A DNA stretch of 64,000 nt from Lactobacillus johnsonii (lineage in GTDB: Bacteria > Bacillota > Bacilli > Lactobacillales > Lactobacillaceae). The stretch is from contig NZ_CP047409.1 of NCBI RefSeq assembly GCF_013487865.1, forward strand, positions 930,001 through 994,000. The letters run 5' to 3'. Position numbers and translations under genes: made by a program. Positions 1-8,775 of this stretch are shown here, in pieces (position 1 is the first letter of the stretch; every line of letters starts with the position of its first letter). The notes under the pieces are model-generated. The model saw only the letters and a list, made by a program, of their open reading frames with translations, was not told the DNA's origin and did not search any database.

Positions 1-712
1 TATCAAGAGCTTGTTGTAATTTATCAATTCGATAAGCATCTGCATCTGCTTGAGTTTTTACAGCTTCGGCATTTGCTTTAGCAGTGGCAACCAATGCATC
101 ATTCTTAGCTTTAGTAGTTAATTCAATATTTCTAGCTTCACCTTCCGCACGAGCAATAGCGGCAGTTTTTTCACGGTCAGCAGTTAACTGCTTATCCATG
201 GCCTTTTGAATTTCTGGGCTAGGAAGCAATTCATCCACATTAACACGAACTACTTGAATTCCATAAATATCAGTTAAATCGCCAATTGCTTTTGATAGTT
301 GGGCATTGATTTCACTAGTTGAACCCAATGCTTCATTCAATTCCATTCGTCCGATAATATCACGTAAATGACCACGAATTAATTGCACCATCGATTCAAC
401 GGAGTCAGTATTGTTGTAAAAATACTTGTATGCATCAGTGACAAGATAGTTTAAGGTTAGGCTGGTTGTGATTTCAGCATTATCCTTAGTGATAATACGA
501 TATTTAGAAATTTCTAAAGGCTGCAAAGCTAAGCTTACCTTTCTCAAGCTTTGAAAAATTGGCCAAATAAAAACTAAACCCGCTTTAACCGTCCTAGAGT
601 ATTTACCTAACGTTTCGACTAAACCGACATAATTTTGCGGTACGATTCGCAAACCACATAAAAAATAGATAATAATTAGTAAAAAAATTACTCCTATAAA
701 AACATACGTCAT
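1..712 (-). CDS. SPFH/Band 7 (stomatin-like) membrane protein, partial
   Basis: The reading frame starts at the ATG at 710-712 (minus), with a GGAGG about 8 bases upstream, and runs off the left edge, so the C-terminus is missing. The first ~20 residues form one hydrophobic membrane anchor. They are followed by the stomatin-type stretch with RIVPQNYVGLVETLGKY and the alanine/glutamate-rich segment (AIARAEGEARNIELTTKAKN) that forms the long helix of SPFH proteins. Family members oligomerise on the cytoplasmic membrane and organise membrane microdomains or protease complexes; the exact role here is unknown. About 237 residues are visible, against roughly 290-320 for typical full-length homologues. 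Confidence 0.88.
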   Translation of the reverse strand, partial: MTYVFIGVIFLLIIIYFLCGLRIVPQNYVGLVETLGKYSRTVKAGLVFIWPIFQSLRKVSLALQPLEISKYRIITKDNAEITTSLTLNYLVTDAYKYFYNNTDSVESMVQLIRGHLRDIIGRMELNEALGSTSEINAQLSKAIGDLTDIYGIQVVRVNVDELLPSPEIQKAMDKQLTADREKTAAIARAEGEARNIELTTKAKNDALVATAKANAEAVKTQADADAYRIDKLQQALD

Positions 713-890
713 CCCTATAGCCTCCATTAATTGAATTTAATGATATTATCTAATACTTTAAGTAAAAATGAAAGATTATTTAATCATTTTTGTTGTATCG
801 ATAGTAACTTTTAAGCAATAACTTTATGTAAATATAAAAAATACTACTATAGTTTTTTTCAGTAAAAATGCACGTACTTGGCGATCTATG

Positions 891-979
891 CCGCTTAACT
901 TGTATAATTTTGCATCTTAGTTTATCTTTTTGACCACTTAATAAAAATAGCTTGTAAATTAAAATCTGCGCAGTAATAT
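891..979 (+). promoter_or_regulatory. Promoter with three 21-22-bp-spaced direct repeats upstream of half-ABC operon 1
   Basis: The 304-base gap 713-1016 holds no gene. Its useful content is a -35-like TTGTAA at 952-957, a 16-base spacer and a -10-like TAATAT at 974-979. Upstream are the repeats CCGCTTA (891-897), CATCTTA (913-919) and CCACTTA (934-940). The last repeat ends 12 bases before the -35. The same geometry occurs before the second half-ABC operon at 30968-31055. Direct repeats on one DNA face at about 21 bp are characteristic of LytTR-family response regulators (ComE, AgrA and PlnC types). No regulator gene lies in the window, so the regulator identity is inferred. Confidence 0.55.
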
Positions 980-1016
980 TAAAATATAAATAAAAAATTA
1001 AAGGGAGAGGTTAAGG

Positions 1017-2594
1017 ATGAAGCTAAGCGGAATATTTAGAATAAATAAAAGTCGCTTTATTCTAATTTTTTTAATGATAATATTTGCTGCTGTAATAGAT
1101 ACCCTTTCTCAATATTTGATGACACCGGCATTTAATAATTTAAAGAATTTGAATTTTTTAGGCTTTGTAATCTTTATTGCTTTATCAAGGCTCTGTGATA
1201 TTTGCCGGTTATTATTGGGTTCGGGTTCGGACTACTTGTACAGTAAACAGAGTCAAGGTTACTTACATCAAATAAGAAAAAAGATTAGCTTATATTTGTT
1301 TAAGAAGCAAATTGATGATACAGCATCAGTTCAAAATAATTTAGCTGCTAACTTGGATCAATTAACTAGAAACTATTTAAAGCCAATTAAAGCTGCCTTC
1401 TTATATGGGTTAATGGTTATTTTTTCAATAGTAGTGTTATTTTCTTACAATTGGAGCTTAGTTTTATTAACGCTTATCCTAACTTTAGTTTCACTTTTGT
1501 TGCCAAAGGCATTTGAAAATATGAGTTCAAATGCCACGATTGAAGTCATTAAAAGAAATGAAAAACTTTTAAAAGCGATTTCAAACTGGATTAATGGCTT
1601 AGATGAATTAAGAAGATATAGTAGTTTTAGAATTTATTCTGACTCCATGAATCAAGCAGCTGATGCTTATAAAAAGGCGGCTATTCACCAAGGTGCAACT
1701 ATTGCTATTGCCGACTTAGCTACCTCTATTGTTAATATAGGTGGACAGATAATCTTGATGATTCTGGCTGCATATTTATACTTTAATGGGCAAATAGTCT
1801 TTGGTGCCGTTATTACAACAATTCAATTTTGTTCAACAGTTATGAATGGGACTGCGCAATGGAACTTAATTAAATCATCAAAGAAGTTAAATGAAGAGAT
1901 AACCTCCTTAGAAGGCGCGAGCACACCTTTACAAAATGAGCATCAAGATGAAAACGTAGCTAAATTACAGATAAAGGGGCTACAGCATCAATTTAAGAAT
2001 GGTGAACTTATTTCTTATCCAGATTTAACTATTAAAAGTGGTGAAAAAGTTTTAGTAATAGGCGATAGTGGTAGTGGAAAATCGACTTTATTTAAGCTGA
2101 TCTTAGGTAAATTATCACCAACTAGTGGCAAAGTGATTTTTGAAGATAAGAATGGTAAAGAAATTAAACTCAATCGGGATGAACTTGGATATGTAGCACA
2201 AGATAATACTCTTTTTCCTGATACTATTGAAAATAATATGACAATGTTCAATTCAAAGCTTGATGAGAAAGTAAAAAGAGTAGTTAAACAAGTTGAGTTT
2301 GAAAATGATCTTAAAAAAATCCCAGCTGGTTTAAAGCATGAAATTAATTTGGATGAAGGAAATCTATCAGGAGGACAGAAGCAAAAAATCGTTTTGGCAA
2401 GAGCAATTTTAGCCGGATCAAAATGGCTCTTTATTGATGAGGGAACAAGTGCAATTGACAGTAAGGCAACAAAGAAAATTTTGGAAAATTTACTTAATCA
2501 GGAAACTACTATTATCATGATTGCCCATAATTTTAATAATGAGCTAGAGAACCTGTTTGATCGGAAAATCAGCTTGAAAAATGGAGGTGATTAG
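1017..2594 (+). CDS. ABC exporter half-transporter 1 (membrane domain fused to ATPase)
   Basis: This 525-residue half-transporter has an N-terminal membrane domain (about residues 1-300, several hydrophobic helices) and a C-terminal nucleotide-binding domain. Walker A is GDSGSGKST at about 349-357, the signature LSGGQ at about 450-454, Walker B FIDEG shortly after, and the switch histidine lies in MIAHNF. All ATPase motifs are intact. It is followed after 2 bases by a paralogous half-transporter, so the two probably form a heterodimer in the cytoplasmic membrane. The substrate cannot be read from the sequence; peptide export or antimicrobial resistance are typical for type I half-exporters of this kind. 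The ATG follows a purine-rich ribosome site (GGGAGAGG). Confidence 0.9.
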   Translation: MKLSGIFRINKSRFILIFLMIIFAAVIDTLSQYLMTPAFNNLKNLNFLGFVIFIALSRLCDICRLLLGSGSDYLYSKQSQGYLHQIRKKISLYLFKKQIDDTASVQNNLAANLDQLTRNYLKPIKAAFLYGLMVIFSIVVLFSYNWSLVLLTLILTLVSLLLPKAFENMSSNATIEVIKRNEKLLKAISNWINGLDELRRYSSFRIYSDSMNQAADAYKKAAIHQGATIAIADLATSIVNIGGQIILMILAAYLYFNGQIVFGAVITTIQFCSTVMNGTAQWNLIKSSKKLNEEITSLEGASTPLQNEHQDENVAKLQIKGLQHQFKNGELISYPDLTIKSGEKVLVIGDSGSGKSTLFKLILGKLSPTSGKVIFEDKNGKEIKLNRDELGYVAQDNTLFPDTIENNMTMFNSKLDEKVKRVVKQVEFENDLKKIPAGLKHEINLDEGNLSGGQKQKIVLARAILAGSKWLFIDEGTSAIDSKATKKILENLLNQETTIIMIAHNFNNELENLFDRKISLKNGGD

Positions 2595-2596
2595 GG

Positions 2597-4180
2597 ATGA
2601 GCTTTAAGGGATTTATCAAGACAAACTACCTTAGATTTATTTATATCAATTTTTTATCCATTATTTCTGGATTGGGCGCAATTGGTGCAGGATATGTCCA
2701 AATGTATTGGTTAACTTTCATCAAGAATAAAAACTGGATGGGAGTGTTATGGACAAGTCTTGCTATCGGAGTCTTATATTTAGCAGCCCAAGGCTTAATT
2801 TATTACATTCAGTTTGTTACTCGCATTCAAGAAGAGGAATATAATAAAAAAATTCGTAATAATCTTGCTAGTCATTACTTTAAGGACAATAAGTATCACA
2901 AAATAGCTGCGGCTCAAAATCGAATGACTAACGATCTTGAGATGGTAAGAGAAAATTATTTTGATTGGTACATTATCGTTCCTTTTTATGGAACAATGTT
3001 TGTTGGTGCTTTAGTTGCCTTACTCACAATTCATTGGCAAATTTTTGTTGTAAGTATTTTGATTGATATTGCATCTTACTATATTCCTAAACTTGTTCAG
3101 AAAAAGATGGAAAAGGCGACAACCAATGTTTCTGTTCAAAATAAACATTATTTAGATGTGTTGGAAAAATGGTTTTCTGGAGTTGAAGAATTACGTAGAT
3201 ATTTTGCCGGTGCAAAGCTATTTCAAGTTCAGAGTCACGCAGCTAATAAGATTGAAAAAGCGCATGTTCATCAAACTGGTACCCAGCAAGAACTAATTGT
3301 AATAAATGGATTATGTAACTCAATAGGACAATTGATCCTTCTTTCTCTGACTGGATATATGATCACTCAAGGACAAGTACTCTTTGGTGCAATCATGTCA
3401 GTACAAAATTTTGCAGCTAATATTTCCATTGGCTTGCAACAAATGATCCAAGCATTGAGTTTTATGAAATCTTCTGAAGAACTAATGGACCAAATTAGCA
3501 GTGATTCTGCACCACTACAGAATAATTCAAATATTCAGAAGAAAAAGCCAGCTCTAATTTCTACTGAGAATTTAGCTTTAGCTTTTCCAAATGGTGAGAA
3601 GTTAAGTTTTCCTGATATTCAAATAAAATCTGGAGAAAAAATTTTGTTAACTGGAGATTCCGGAGCTGGGAAATCTACCTTGTTTAAATTGATCTTAGGT
3701 TCAATAAAACCGACACAAGGATCAATTATTTTTAAAGATAAAGATGGAAAAGAAATTGATCCTGATATGTCGAAGATTGGCTATATTCCACAAGATCCAA
3801 ATCTATTTCCTGGAACGATTGAAGAAAACATTACTATGTTTAATTCAAAATTAAATTCTCAAGTAGAGCCTATAATCAAAGAAGTTAATTTCGCTAATGA
3901 TATTTCTAAATTCAAGGAAGGATTAGAGCATCAATTAAATCTAGATAAACTAAATATTTCGGGCGGTCAGAGACAAAAAATTGTTCTAGCCCGGGCTAAA
4001 GTATATGGAAGTGACATAATTTTGATTGATGAAGGAACTAGTGCGATAGATCAAAAGGCAACCATGAATATTTTAAAGAATTTAGTTAAGGGAAAAGAGA
4101 CAATTATTTTTATAGCACATAATTTTAATCAAGAGATGCGTGAGTTATTTGATCGTGAAATTCATTTAGTTAAAGAATAG
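2597..4180 (+). CDS. ABC exporter half-transporter 2 (membrane domain fused to ATPase)
   Basis: This 527-residue paralogue of the preceding gene is organised the same way: a membrane domain to about residue 300, then an ATPase with Walker A GDSGAGKST at about 353-361, signature ISGGQRQ, Walker B LIDEG and switch histidine in FIAHNF. Its ribosome site GGAGGTGAT lies inside the end of the upstream gene, which indicates translational coupling and a heterodimeric exporter. It resembles the members of the second pair at 31-34 kb, especially the one starting at 32667 (shared C-terminal HNF...ELFDREIHL), so the window carries two related exporter operons. The substrate is unknown. Confidence 0.9.
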   Translation: MSFKGFIKTNYLRFIYINFLSIISGLGAIGAGYVQMYWLTFIKNKNWMGVLWTSLAIGVLYLAAQGLIYYIQFVTRIQEEEYNKKIRNNLASHYFKDNKYHKIAAAQNRMTNDLEMVRENYFDWYIIVPFYGTMFVGALVALLTIHWQIFVVSILIDIASYYIPKLVQKKMEKATTNVSVQNKHYLDVLEKWFSGVEELRRYFAGAKLFQVQSHAANKIEKAHVHQTGTQQELIVINGLCNSIGQLILLSLTGYMITQGQVLFGAIMSVQNFAANISIGLQQMIQALSFMKSSEELMDQISSDSAPLQNNSNIQKKKPALISTENLALAFPNGEKLSFPDIQIKSGEKILLTGDSGAGKSTLFKLILGSIKPTQGSIIFKDKDGKEIDPDMSKIGYIPQDPNLFPGTIEENITMFNSKLNSQVEPIIKEVNFANDISKFKEGLEHQLNLDKLNISGGQRQKIVLARAKVYGSDIILIDEGTSAIDQKATMNILKNLVKGKETIIFIAHNFNQEMRELFDREIHLVKE

Positions 4181-4190
4181 AGGAATAGAT

Positions 4191-4937
4191 ATGTTTTTTA
4201 CAAAAAGAGAAGAAAGTGCAAAAAAGATTGACGAAGTATTAAGTCAAAAAGAATTTAATTCAGTAATAGTTGATTTTACAACACTGAATTTTAGGTTGGA
4301 ATCGGGATCTAAGTTTGAAGTTAGATTTAAAGGTTATGAAGATGAAAAGCCAAATTTAAGTTTTGAAAAAGGAACTTTAAAAATTAAACAAATAGAGAAG
4401 GAAGATAATGATCATCATATCCATATTTTAAAAAAAGAACATGTCAAGCTTGTAATCAGTAATGAGGATATGAATGAAGTAGTTGTGATCGTCCCCAAGG
4501 ATAAAAGTTTAGAAGCGCTGCAAGTTAATTTAGTAGCTGGAGATGGAAAAATAAGTCAAGTAACTACCAATAATGTTAATGCGACATTTATTAGTGGGGA
4601 CTTGACAGTGAAAGAAGAAAGAATTGATAATTTTAAGGCAAATCTACAAGCCGGCGACCTTACTTTGAAAGGAGTAGGATTAGGGAAAGGAAAAATAAAA
4701 TTAGCTGCTGGAGACTTCAAGATGAAAGATGGTCACATTATTCAATCTTTAGAAGTTAAAACTTCCACCGGAGATAACTTAGTTCAAGGTGCACAAGTTG
4801 ATCGTTGTGAGTTGAGCACTACATTAGGAAAAAACAAGCTTTTTGGGCAAGATAAAAATAATGGTGAGGTTGGGAGTGAAAGAGACGGGAGCCTTTTAAT
4901 TTTAGAGGCAGTCACTGGAGACAATATAGTGAAGTAA
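4191..4937 (+). CDS. DUF4097-type beta-repeat protein
   Basis: This 248-residue soluble protein has no signal peptide and no membrane segment. From about residue 100 it is built of short beta-strand repeats with recurring AGD or SGD turns (LVAGDGK, FISGDLT, LQAGDLT, LAAGDFK, TSTGDN). This is the pattern of the DUF4097 putative adhesin/LiaG-like family, expected to fold as a right-handed beta-solenoid. It begins 10 bases after the second half-ABC gene with its own GAGGAA site, so it is the third gene of that operon. DUF4097 proteins are often encoded with envelope-stress or transport genes; a role as partner or sensor for the exporter is inferred. Confidence 0.75.
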   Translation: MFFTKREESAKKIDEVLSQKEFNSVIVDFTTLNFRLESGSKFEVRFKGYEDEKPNLSFEKGTLKIKQIEKEDNDHHIHILKKEHVKLVISNEDMNEVVVIVPKDKSLEALQVNLVAGDGKISQVTTNNVNATFISGDLTVKEERIDNFKANLQAGDLTLKGVGLGKGKIKLAAGDFKMKDGHIIQSLEVKTSTGDNLVQGAQVDRCELSTTLGKNKLFGQDKNNGEVGSERDGSLLILEAVTGDNIVK

Positions 4938-4960
4938 TAAAAAATAGAGAAAGCTTGGTA

Positions 4961-5680
4961 TCATATGTTCAAAATATATGTATTGTAACTTTGAGTTACA
5001 TCTACATCAAATTGATGAAGTAAGTCCATTGCTGCCCAATCAGTATCGTCTGCTTCAAAAAATATGCTTTCGAAAGAACTGAACATATCTAATAGCACGC
5101 TTTGAATGAACTTAGGACATGTTTTTGGATTCGTAGAACAAATATAAGCAATCTCATTATTTTCAGTAAAAATAATATTTTCAATTTGAAAATTTTCATT
5201 AAGATGATAATATCCTGTTTTAGTAGGAACTTCTTTAATAAACTGATCTTTTGAGGTAGTTAGTGGTGACACAACTTTATGACTATTTTTATAATATTGG
5301 TATAGAAAATCACAACAGTCTAAATATTTATTATTGTGCATATCGAATTTTTGAATAGTTATTTTTTCTTCAGGAAGCAATTTCATATTATCTTTTTTAA
5401 CAGTTAATGAAAAACACCGTCTTTTTAATTGAAAGCCATTTTTAGTTAAAAAATTGATTAAAGACTTTTCAGTTGAATCAAGCATAACTTGTAGTGGCTT
5501 CTTTTTATCTTGCATGATTAAAGAAAAGGGAGAGTATGTTGGATATACAAAAAGATTAAATTTGAGATAGCAATTTTGATTATGATAATCATTGGTATAA
5601 GTAGAGATTGTGCCAACATTCTTGTTATTTTCAAATAGTTGATAAGTGTTTGAATTAATTTTTAAGATTTTACTGGTCAT
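4961..5680 (-). CDS. GNAT-like hypothetical protein
   Basis: This 239-residue cytoplasmic protein converges on the ABC operon. The layout suggests an N-acetyltransferase-type fold: an N-terminal beta-rich part with FVYPTYS and a segment LDSTEKSLINFLTKNGFQLKRRCF that resembles the end of a GNAT domain (a helix followed by NGF), then a second degenerate half. The clear acetyl-CoA loop (R/Q-x-x-G-x-G/A) is not visible, so catalytic activity is uncertain. It may be a GNAT-derived protein of another role. The start ATG is preceded by AAAGGA. The gene stands alone, divergent from the CofE-like gene across a 94-base gap. Confidence 0.45.
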   Translation of the reverse strand: MTSKILKINSNTYQLFENNKNVGTISTYTNDYHNQNCYLKFNLFVYPTYSPFSLIMQDKKKPLQVMLDSTEKSLINFLTKNGFQLKRRCFSLTVKKDNMKLLPEEKITIQKFDMHNNKYLDCCDFLYQYYKNSHKVVSPLTTSKDQFIKEVPTKTGYYHLNENFQIENIIFTENNEIAYICSTNPKTCPKFIQSVLLDMFSSFESIFFEADDTDWAAMDLLHQFDVDVTQSYNTYILNI

Positions 5681-5774
5681 TTTATTCTTAATCCTTTACT
5701 AAAATAAAAGAAGTATTAGGCTAAATATAGCACAAAATTTAGATTTATTAAATATTTTTATGAGAAGATAGCTA

Positions 5775-6488
5775 ATGATAACAATTGAACAATTAAGTAA
5801 TTTTCCAAAAATTACATCAAAATGTGATATTTCGCAAATAATAGTTGATACAATCAAAAACGAAAAATTTTCAATTAAAGATGGAGACATTCTTTGTATT
5901 GCGTCTAAGCTTCTTTCGAAAGCAGAAGGTAATTTTATAAATTTAAATACAATAATACCTTCTAATTTAGCTAAAAATATTCATAAAAAGTTGCCTAGAA
6001 AAGATCCTCGATTAATTCAGGTAATTATTGATCAAACACAAGATCCAACTGGTAAAAAACTACGAATAGAGAATAATTTTATTGGAGCTTTCTTGCCAAA
6101 TGGCTTATTTTTAACTAGTGGTGGAGTTGATAAGTACAAAGATGATATTGTTCTATCATTACCACATAACTGTGATAAAATAGCACGAAATATTGGTGTA
6201 AGAATACAGCAGCAGCTTGGCGCCAAAGTAGCGATAATTATTACGGATAGTGATGGACGAATTGATAAAGTTGGGGCTACTCAAGTAGCGGTTGGCTTGT
6301 ATGGAATTAATGGATTACGGAGGACAACATTTAGAAAAAAGAATAATGTGGAAACTATTTGCGACATGCTAGCTGCTGCATCTGGACTAATAATGGGACA
6401 AAGAGGATCTGGCTTTCCGCTTGTAAAAATTAGTGGATATAAGTATGAGTTTAATGCCGAGACAAAACTTATCGATGCGATAAATTAA
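5775..6488 (+). CDS. CofE/FbiB-like ligase (coenzyme F420-0:L-glutamate ligase family)
   Basis: This 237-residue protein matches the F420-0 gamma-glutamyl ligase fold in order: GDILCIASKLLSKAEGN near residue 38, a central GVDKYKDD acidic motif, and ITDSDGRIDKVGATQVAVGL near residues 156-175. The last corresponds to the metal- and GTP-binding TD-x-x-GR motif of CofE. The length agrees with stand-alone CofE (about 240-250 residues). Lactobacilli are not known to make coenzyme F420, and no other F420 gene is nearby, so the natural acceptor is probably something else, perhaps a folate- or flavin-like molecule or a small metabolite. The gene is monocistronic and ends at a bidirectional terminator. 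Confidence 0.75.
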   Translation: MITIEQLSNFPKITSKCDISQIIVDTIKNEKFSIKDGDILCIASKLLSKAEGNFINLNTIIPSNLAKNIHKKLPRKDPRLIQVIIDQTQDPTGKKLRIENNFIGAFLPNGLFLTSGGVDKYKDDIVLSLPHNCDKIARNIGVRIQQQLGAKVAIIITDSDGRIDKVGATQVAVGLYGINGLRRTTFRKKNNVETICDMLAAASGLIMGQRGSGFPLVKISGYKYEFNAETKLIDAIN

Positions 6489-6515
6489 TATAATTCAATA
6501 GTAATACAACAAAAG

Positions 6516-6566
6516 AAAATGCTGTTAAAACAGGATATATTTTCCTAAGATTTAGCAGCATTTTTT
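6516..6566. terminator. Bidirectional hairpin terminator
   Basis: Arms AAAATGCTGTTAAA (6516-6529) and TTTAGCAGCATTTT (6551-6564) pair with one G-T wobble and are followed by T residues on the plus strand and preceded by A residues. It serves the converging CofE-like gene and the minus-strand MFS gene. Confidence 0.75.
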
Positions 6567-6584
6567 AGATTAATATTAAAGTAT

Positions 6585-7766
6585 TTAATGCTTATGCTTT
6601 AGATTGGCGTACATATTTCTAGTAACTTCAATTAAGGTTATGATTCCAAAGAAGATAGCTGAAGAAAGTAGAGCTTTATCTGAATTCTTAGCAATGATTG
6701 AAATAACAAATGGAGAAATTACAGCACCAATGTCCATCATAATTAAGCATAACGTAGTAGCAAGATTACTTAATTGGTCAGGAACACTTAAGGAGATAGC
6801 CTTAAAGATGTATGGCATCACAATTCCAAAACCTGCTCCAAGTACAATACATCCCACTACTAGCACATAGGTATTTCTTGCACTACTGATTAAATAAAAT
6901 CCAAGCGCATTTAAAACCATACATAAAACCCATACCCACTGGTGCAGTTTAGTATAAAGCCAATTAAATGCGATGCCACGTGGAATACCAGTAATAGCAA
7001 TTACTGCTAGCATTAACGAAGCCATACTTTCATTTCCTAAATGAAAATCTACGATAAAACTAGGAAGTTTGTAAGCAAGAGCCATGTAGAAAATATAAAT
7101 CAAAAGTGTAAGGATACTGAGATAAAGAATGTTTGAATTAAAAGTTTGCTTTATATTAGAAAGGGAAAAATGTTTTCCAGAAGAATGCTTAGTTTTCTTA
7201 GGAACTTTAATAAAGTGTTCAAACATAAAAAATACGGGAATGGCAAGAATGTATACCCAGAAAACTGCGTGCCAAGATAATGTTACTAGATAACAAATAA
7301 TAAAGGCAGAAGCGATGTAGCCAACATCGTTCATAATGTTTTGGAAACCTAATAGGCGATTGAGGTCAGTTTTATGATTTTCATAAATCATCATAATTAA
7401 ACTTACGGCTAAGGAGTTATAAATCCCGATACCAAATCCAAGCAAGATCCGGAGAATAAATATTAGCCAAAAACTATTAACAATTACTGGTAAAGTTCCG
7501 CAGATTCCAACTAGAGCTAATCCAATTAAAATTACCTTTTTTCTGCCAATTTTTTTAACTAGAAAGGGATTTATTAAAAGACCAAATATTTCTCCAAAAT
7601 TAGGAATAGTGGTCAGTAATTCCACTATAACACGAGGAATATTAGGAAAGGCTTTTTCCATTAAGGGAAGGGCAGGAGAAATAACAGAGGGCATCATAAT
7701 GAAGAGAGAAATTGCTAATAAAGTAGCTTTAAAGATTGGTTTAGATACCTCTTTTTCAATATCCAT
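6585..7766 (-). CDS. MFS transporter
   Basis: This 393-residue protein has about twelve hydrophobic helices. The MFS motif A is visible in the loop between helices 2 and 3 as INPFLVKKIGRKKVILIG, and helix 4 contains RILLGFGIGIYNSL. It is an ordinary drug/metabolite:proton antiporter-type permease of the cytoplasmic membrane; the substrate is unknown. The start ATG has AAAGGACG upstream. It is divergent from the nitroreductase gene, with the 178-base gap 7767-7944 holding both promoters. A role in efflux of toxic compounds reduced by the neighbour is possible but unproven. Confidence 0.88.
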   Translation of the reverse strand: MDIEKEVSKPIFKATLLAISLFIMMPSVISPALPLMEKAFPNIPRVIVELLTTIPNFGEIFGLLINPFLVKKIGRKKVILIGLALVGICGTLPVIVNSFWLIFILRILLGFGIGIYNSLAVSLIMMIYENHKTDLNRLLGFQNIMNDVGYIASAFIICYLVTLSWHAVFWVYILAIPVFFMFEHFIKVPKKTKHSSGKHFSLSNIKQTFNSNILYLSILTLLIYIFYMALAYKLPSFIVDFHLGNESMASLMLAVIAITGIPRGIAFNWLYTKLHQWVWVLCMVLNALGFYLISSARNTYVLVVGCIVLGAGFGIVMPYIFKAISLSVPDQLSNLATTLCLIMMDIGAVISPFVISIIAKNSDKALLSSAIFFGIITLIEVTRNMYANLKHKH

Positions 7767-7944
7767 AACTATCGTCCTTTCTTTGAAAATATTGCTTTCA
7801 CCGTCATTCTAACAAAGATAGGTAGAAGAAGAAAAAATAACTATCAAAAGATTCAATTAATGATCTTTTATTACAATTTCTCTATGAGAGAGTAAAATAA
7901 ACTTATATAGATGGTAAATAGTTTCACCTTGAAAGGAGAACATC

Positions 7945-8427
7945 ATGAACGCAATTTTTGAAAGAAAAGCAATTCGAAAATATACTGATGAAAAAGTAGA
8001 AGAAGAAAAAATTCAAAGGCTAATTGATGCTTTTCAAGCTTCACCTTGTGCTATGCACCAAACAGACGTCATGGAACTTAGCGTCATTACAAAACCAGAA
8101 CTACTTAAAAAGATAGAAAATAGTACAAACAATTCTTGTTATAATGCACCGTTAATATTTATGATTAATACTAAAAAGGACAGCCATTTTGGTGAAAGGG
8201 ATGCTTCTGTAGCTGCTGAGAATATAATGGTAGAAGCAGCAGATTTAGGTTTAGGATCAGTTTATGTAATGGGTGGAGTATTTGCACTAAATAAGTTTCC
8301 TGAACTCCAAAAAGAATTGGGAATGGATGAAGGTTATGAAACTACTGTACTCGTGCCAATTGGTTATCCCGCTGATAAAGAACAAGTAGAAGATAGAGGC
8401 AATCGTTATAAAGTGGTTAGAAAATAA
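7945..8427 (+). CDS. Nitroreductase-family flavoprotein
   Basis: This 160-residue protein begins with the family hallmark MNAIFERKAIRKYTDEKVEEE (phosphate-binding R-x-x-RKY), has PCAMHQTDVMEL near residue 34, and the typical AAENIMVEAADLGLGSVYVMG segment. These proteins are FMN-dependent NAD(P)H oxidoreductases acting on nitro compounds, quinones or, in some cases, other substrates. The form is short, like the compact nitroreductases of lactobacilli. The start is well defined by AAGGAG eight bases upstream. It is followed by a strong hairpin terminator, so it is probably transcribed alone. Confidence 0.88.
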   Translation: MNAIFERKAIRKYTDEKVEEEKIQRLIDAFQASPCAMHQTDVMELSVITKPELLKKIENSTNNSCYNAPLIFMINTKKDSHFGERDASVAAENIMVEAADLGLGSVYVMGGVFALNKFPELQKELGMDEGYETTVLVPIGYPADKEQVEDRGNRYKVVRK

Positions 8428-8440
8428 GTGAAAATATGCT

Positions 8441-8482
8441 AAAAAGGTACAGTGATGCTATATATAGTGGCTGTACCTTTTT
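8441..8482 (+). terminator. Hairpin terminator after the nitroreductase gene
   Basis: Perfect 12-base arms AAAAAGGTACAG (8441-8452) and CTGTACCTTTTT (8471-8482) enclose an 18-base loop, with the T-rich arm forming the U-tract. Confidence 0.85.
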
Positions 8483-8490
8483 ACTATATT

Positions 8491-8775
8491 TTATTTACTT
8501 AGATCAATAATTTTATCGAAAAGTTTCTTTTCTTGATCAGAAATTTTATGGGCTACTTCAATTACTGCAAAGTTAGGATTAGTTAGAAGTGTTTTATGAA
8601 TTGGCAATGAAAGTTTATTATCTAACGCACTGGTTGCTTCATCAGCAAGTAAAATTGGTCTTTTAGCTAAAATAGCTCGAGCAATCTCAATTCTCTGAAT
8701 TTGACCTCCAGAAAGATTATTACTATTTTGCCCAACTCGATAATCAAATCCTTTAAGGAAGATAAAGTTAATAAT
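8491..8775 (-). pseudogene. Remnant of an ABC transporter ATPase domain
   Basis: Reading the minus strand in the frame that ends at the stop codon 8491-8493 gives a continuous ~94-residue C-terminal ABC fragment with no start codon or ribosome site. Recognisable are FDYRVGQNSNNLSGGQIQRI (signature), IARAILAKRPILLADEATSA (Walker B) and the switch histidine in EVAHKIS. The Walker A half and the membrane domain are gone. The fragment begins directly after the stop codon of the upstream membrane-protein gene and lies in the same frame, which marks a deletion junction. It is more like a lantibiotic/DEATS-type exporter ATPase than the DEGTS half-transporters elsewhere in the window. Confidence 0.85.
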
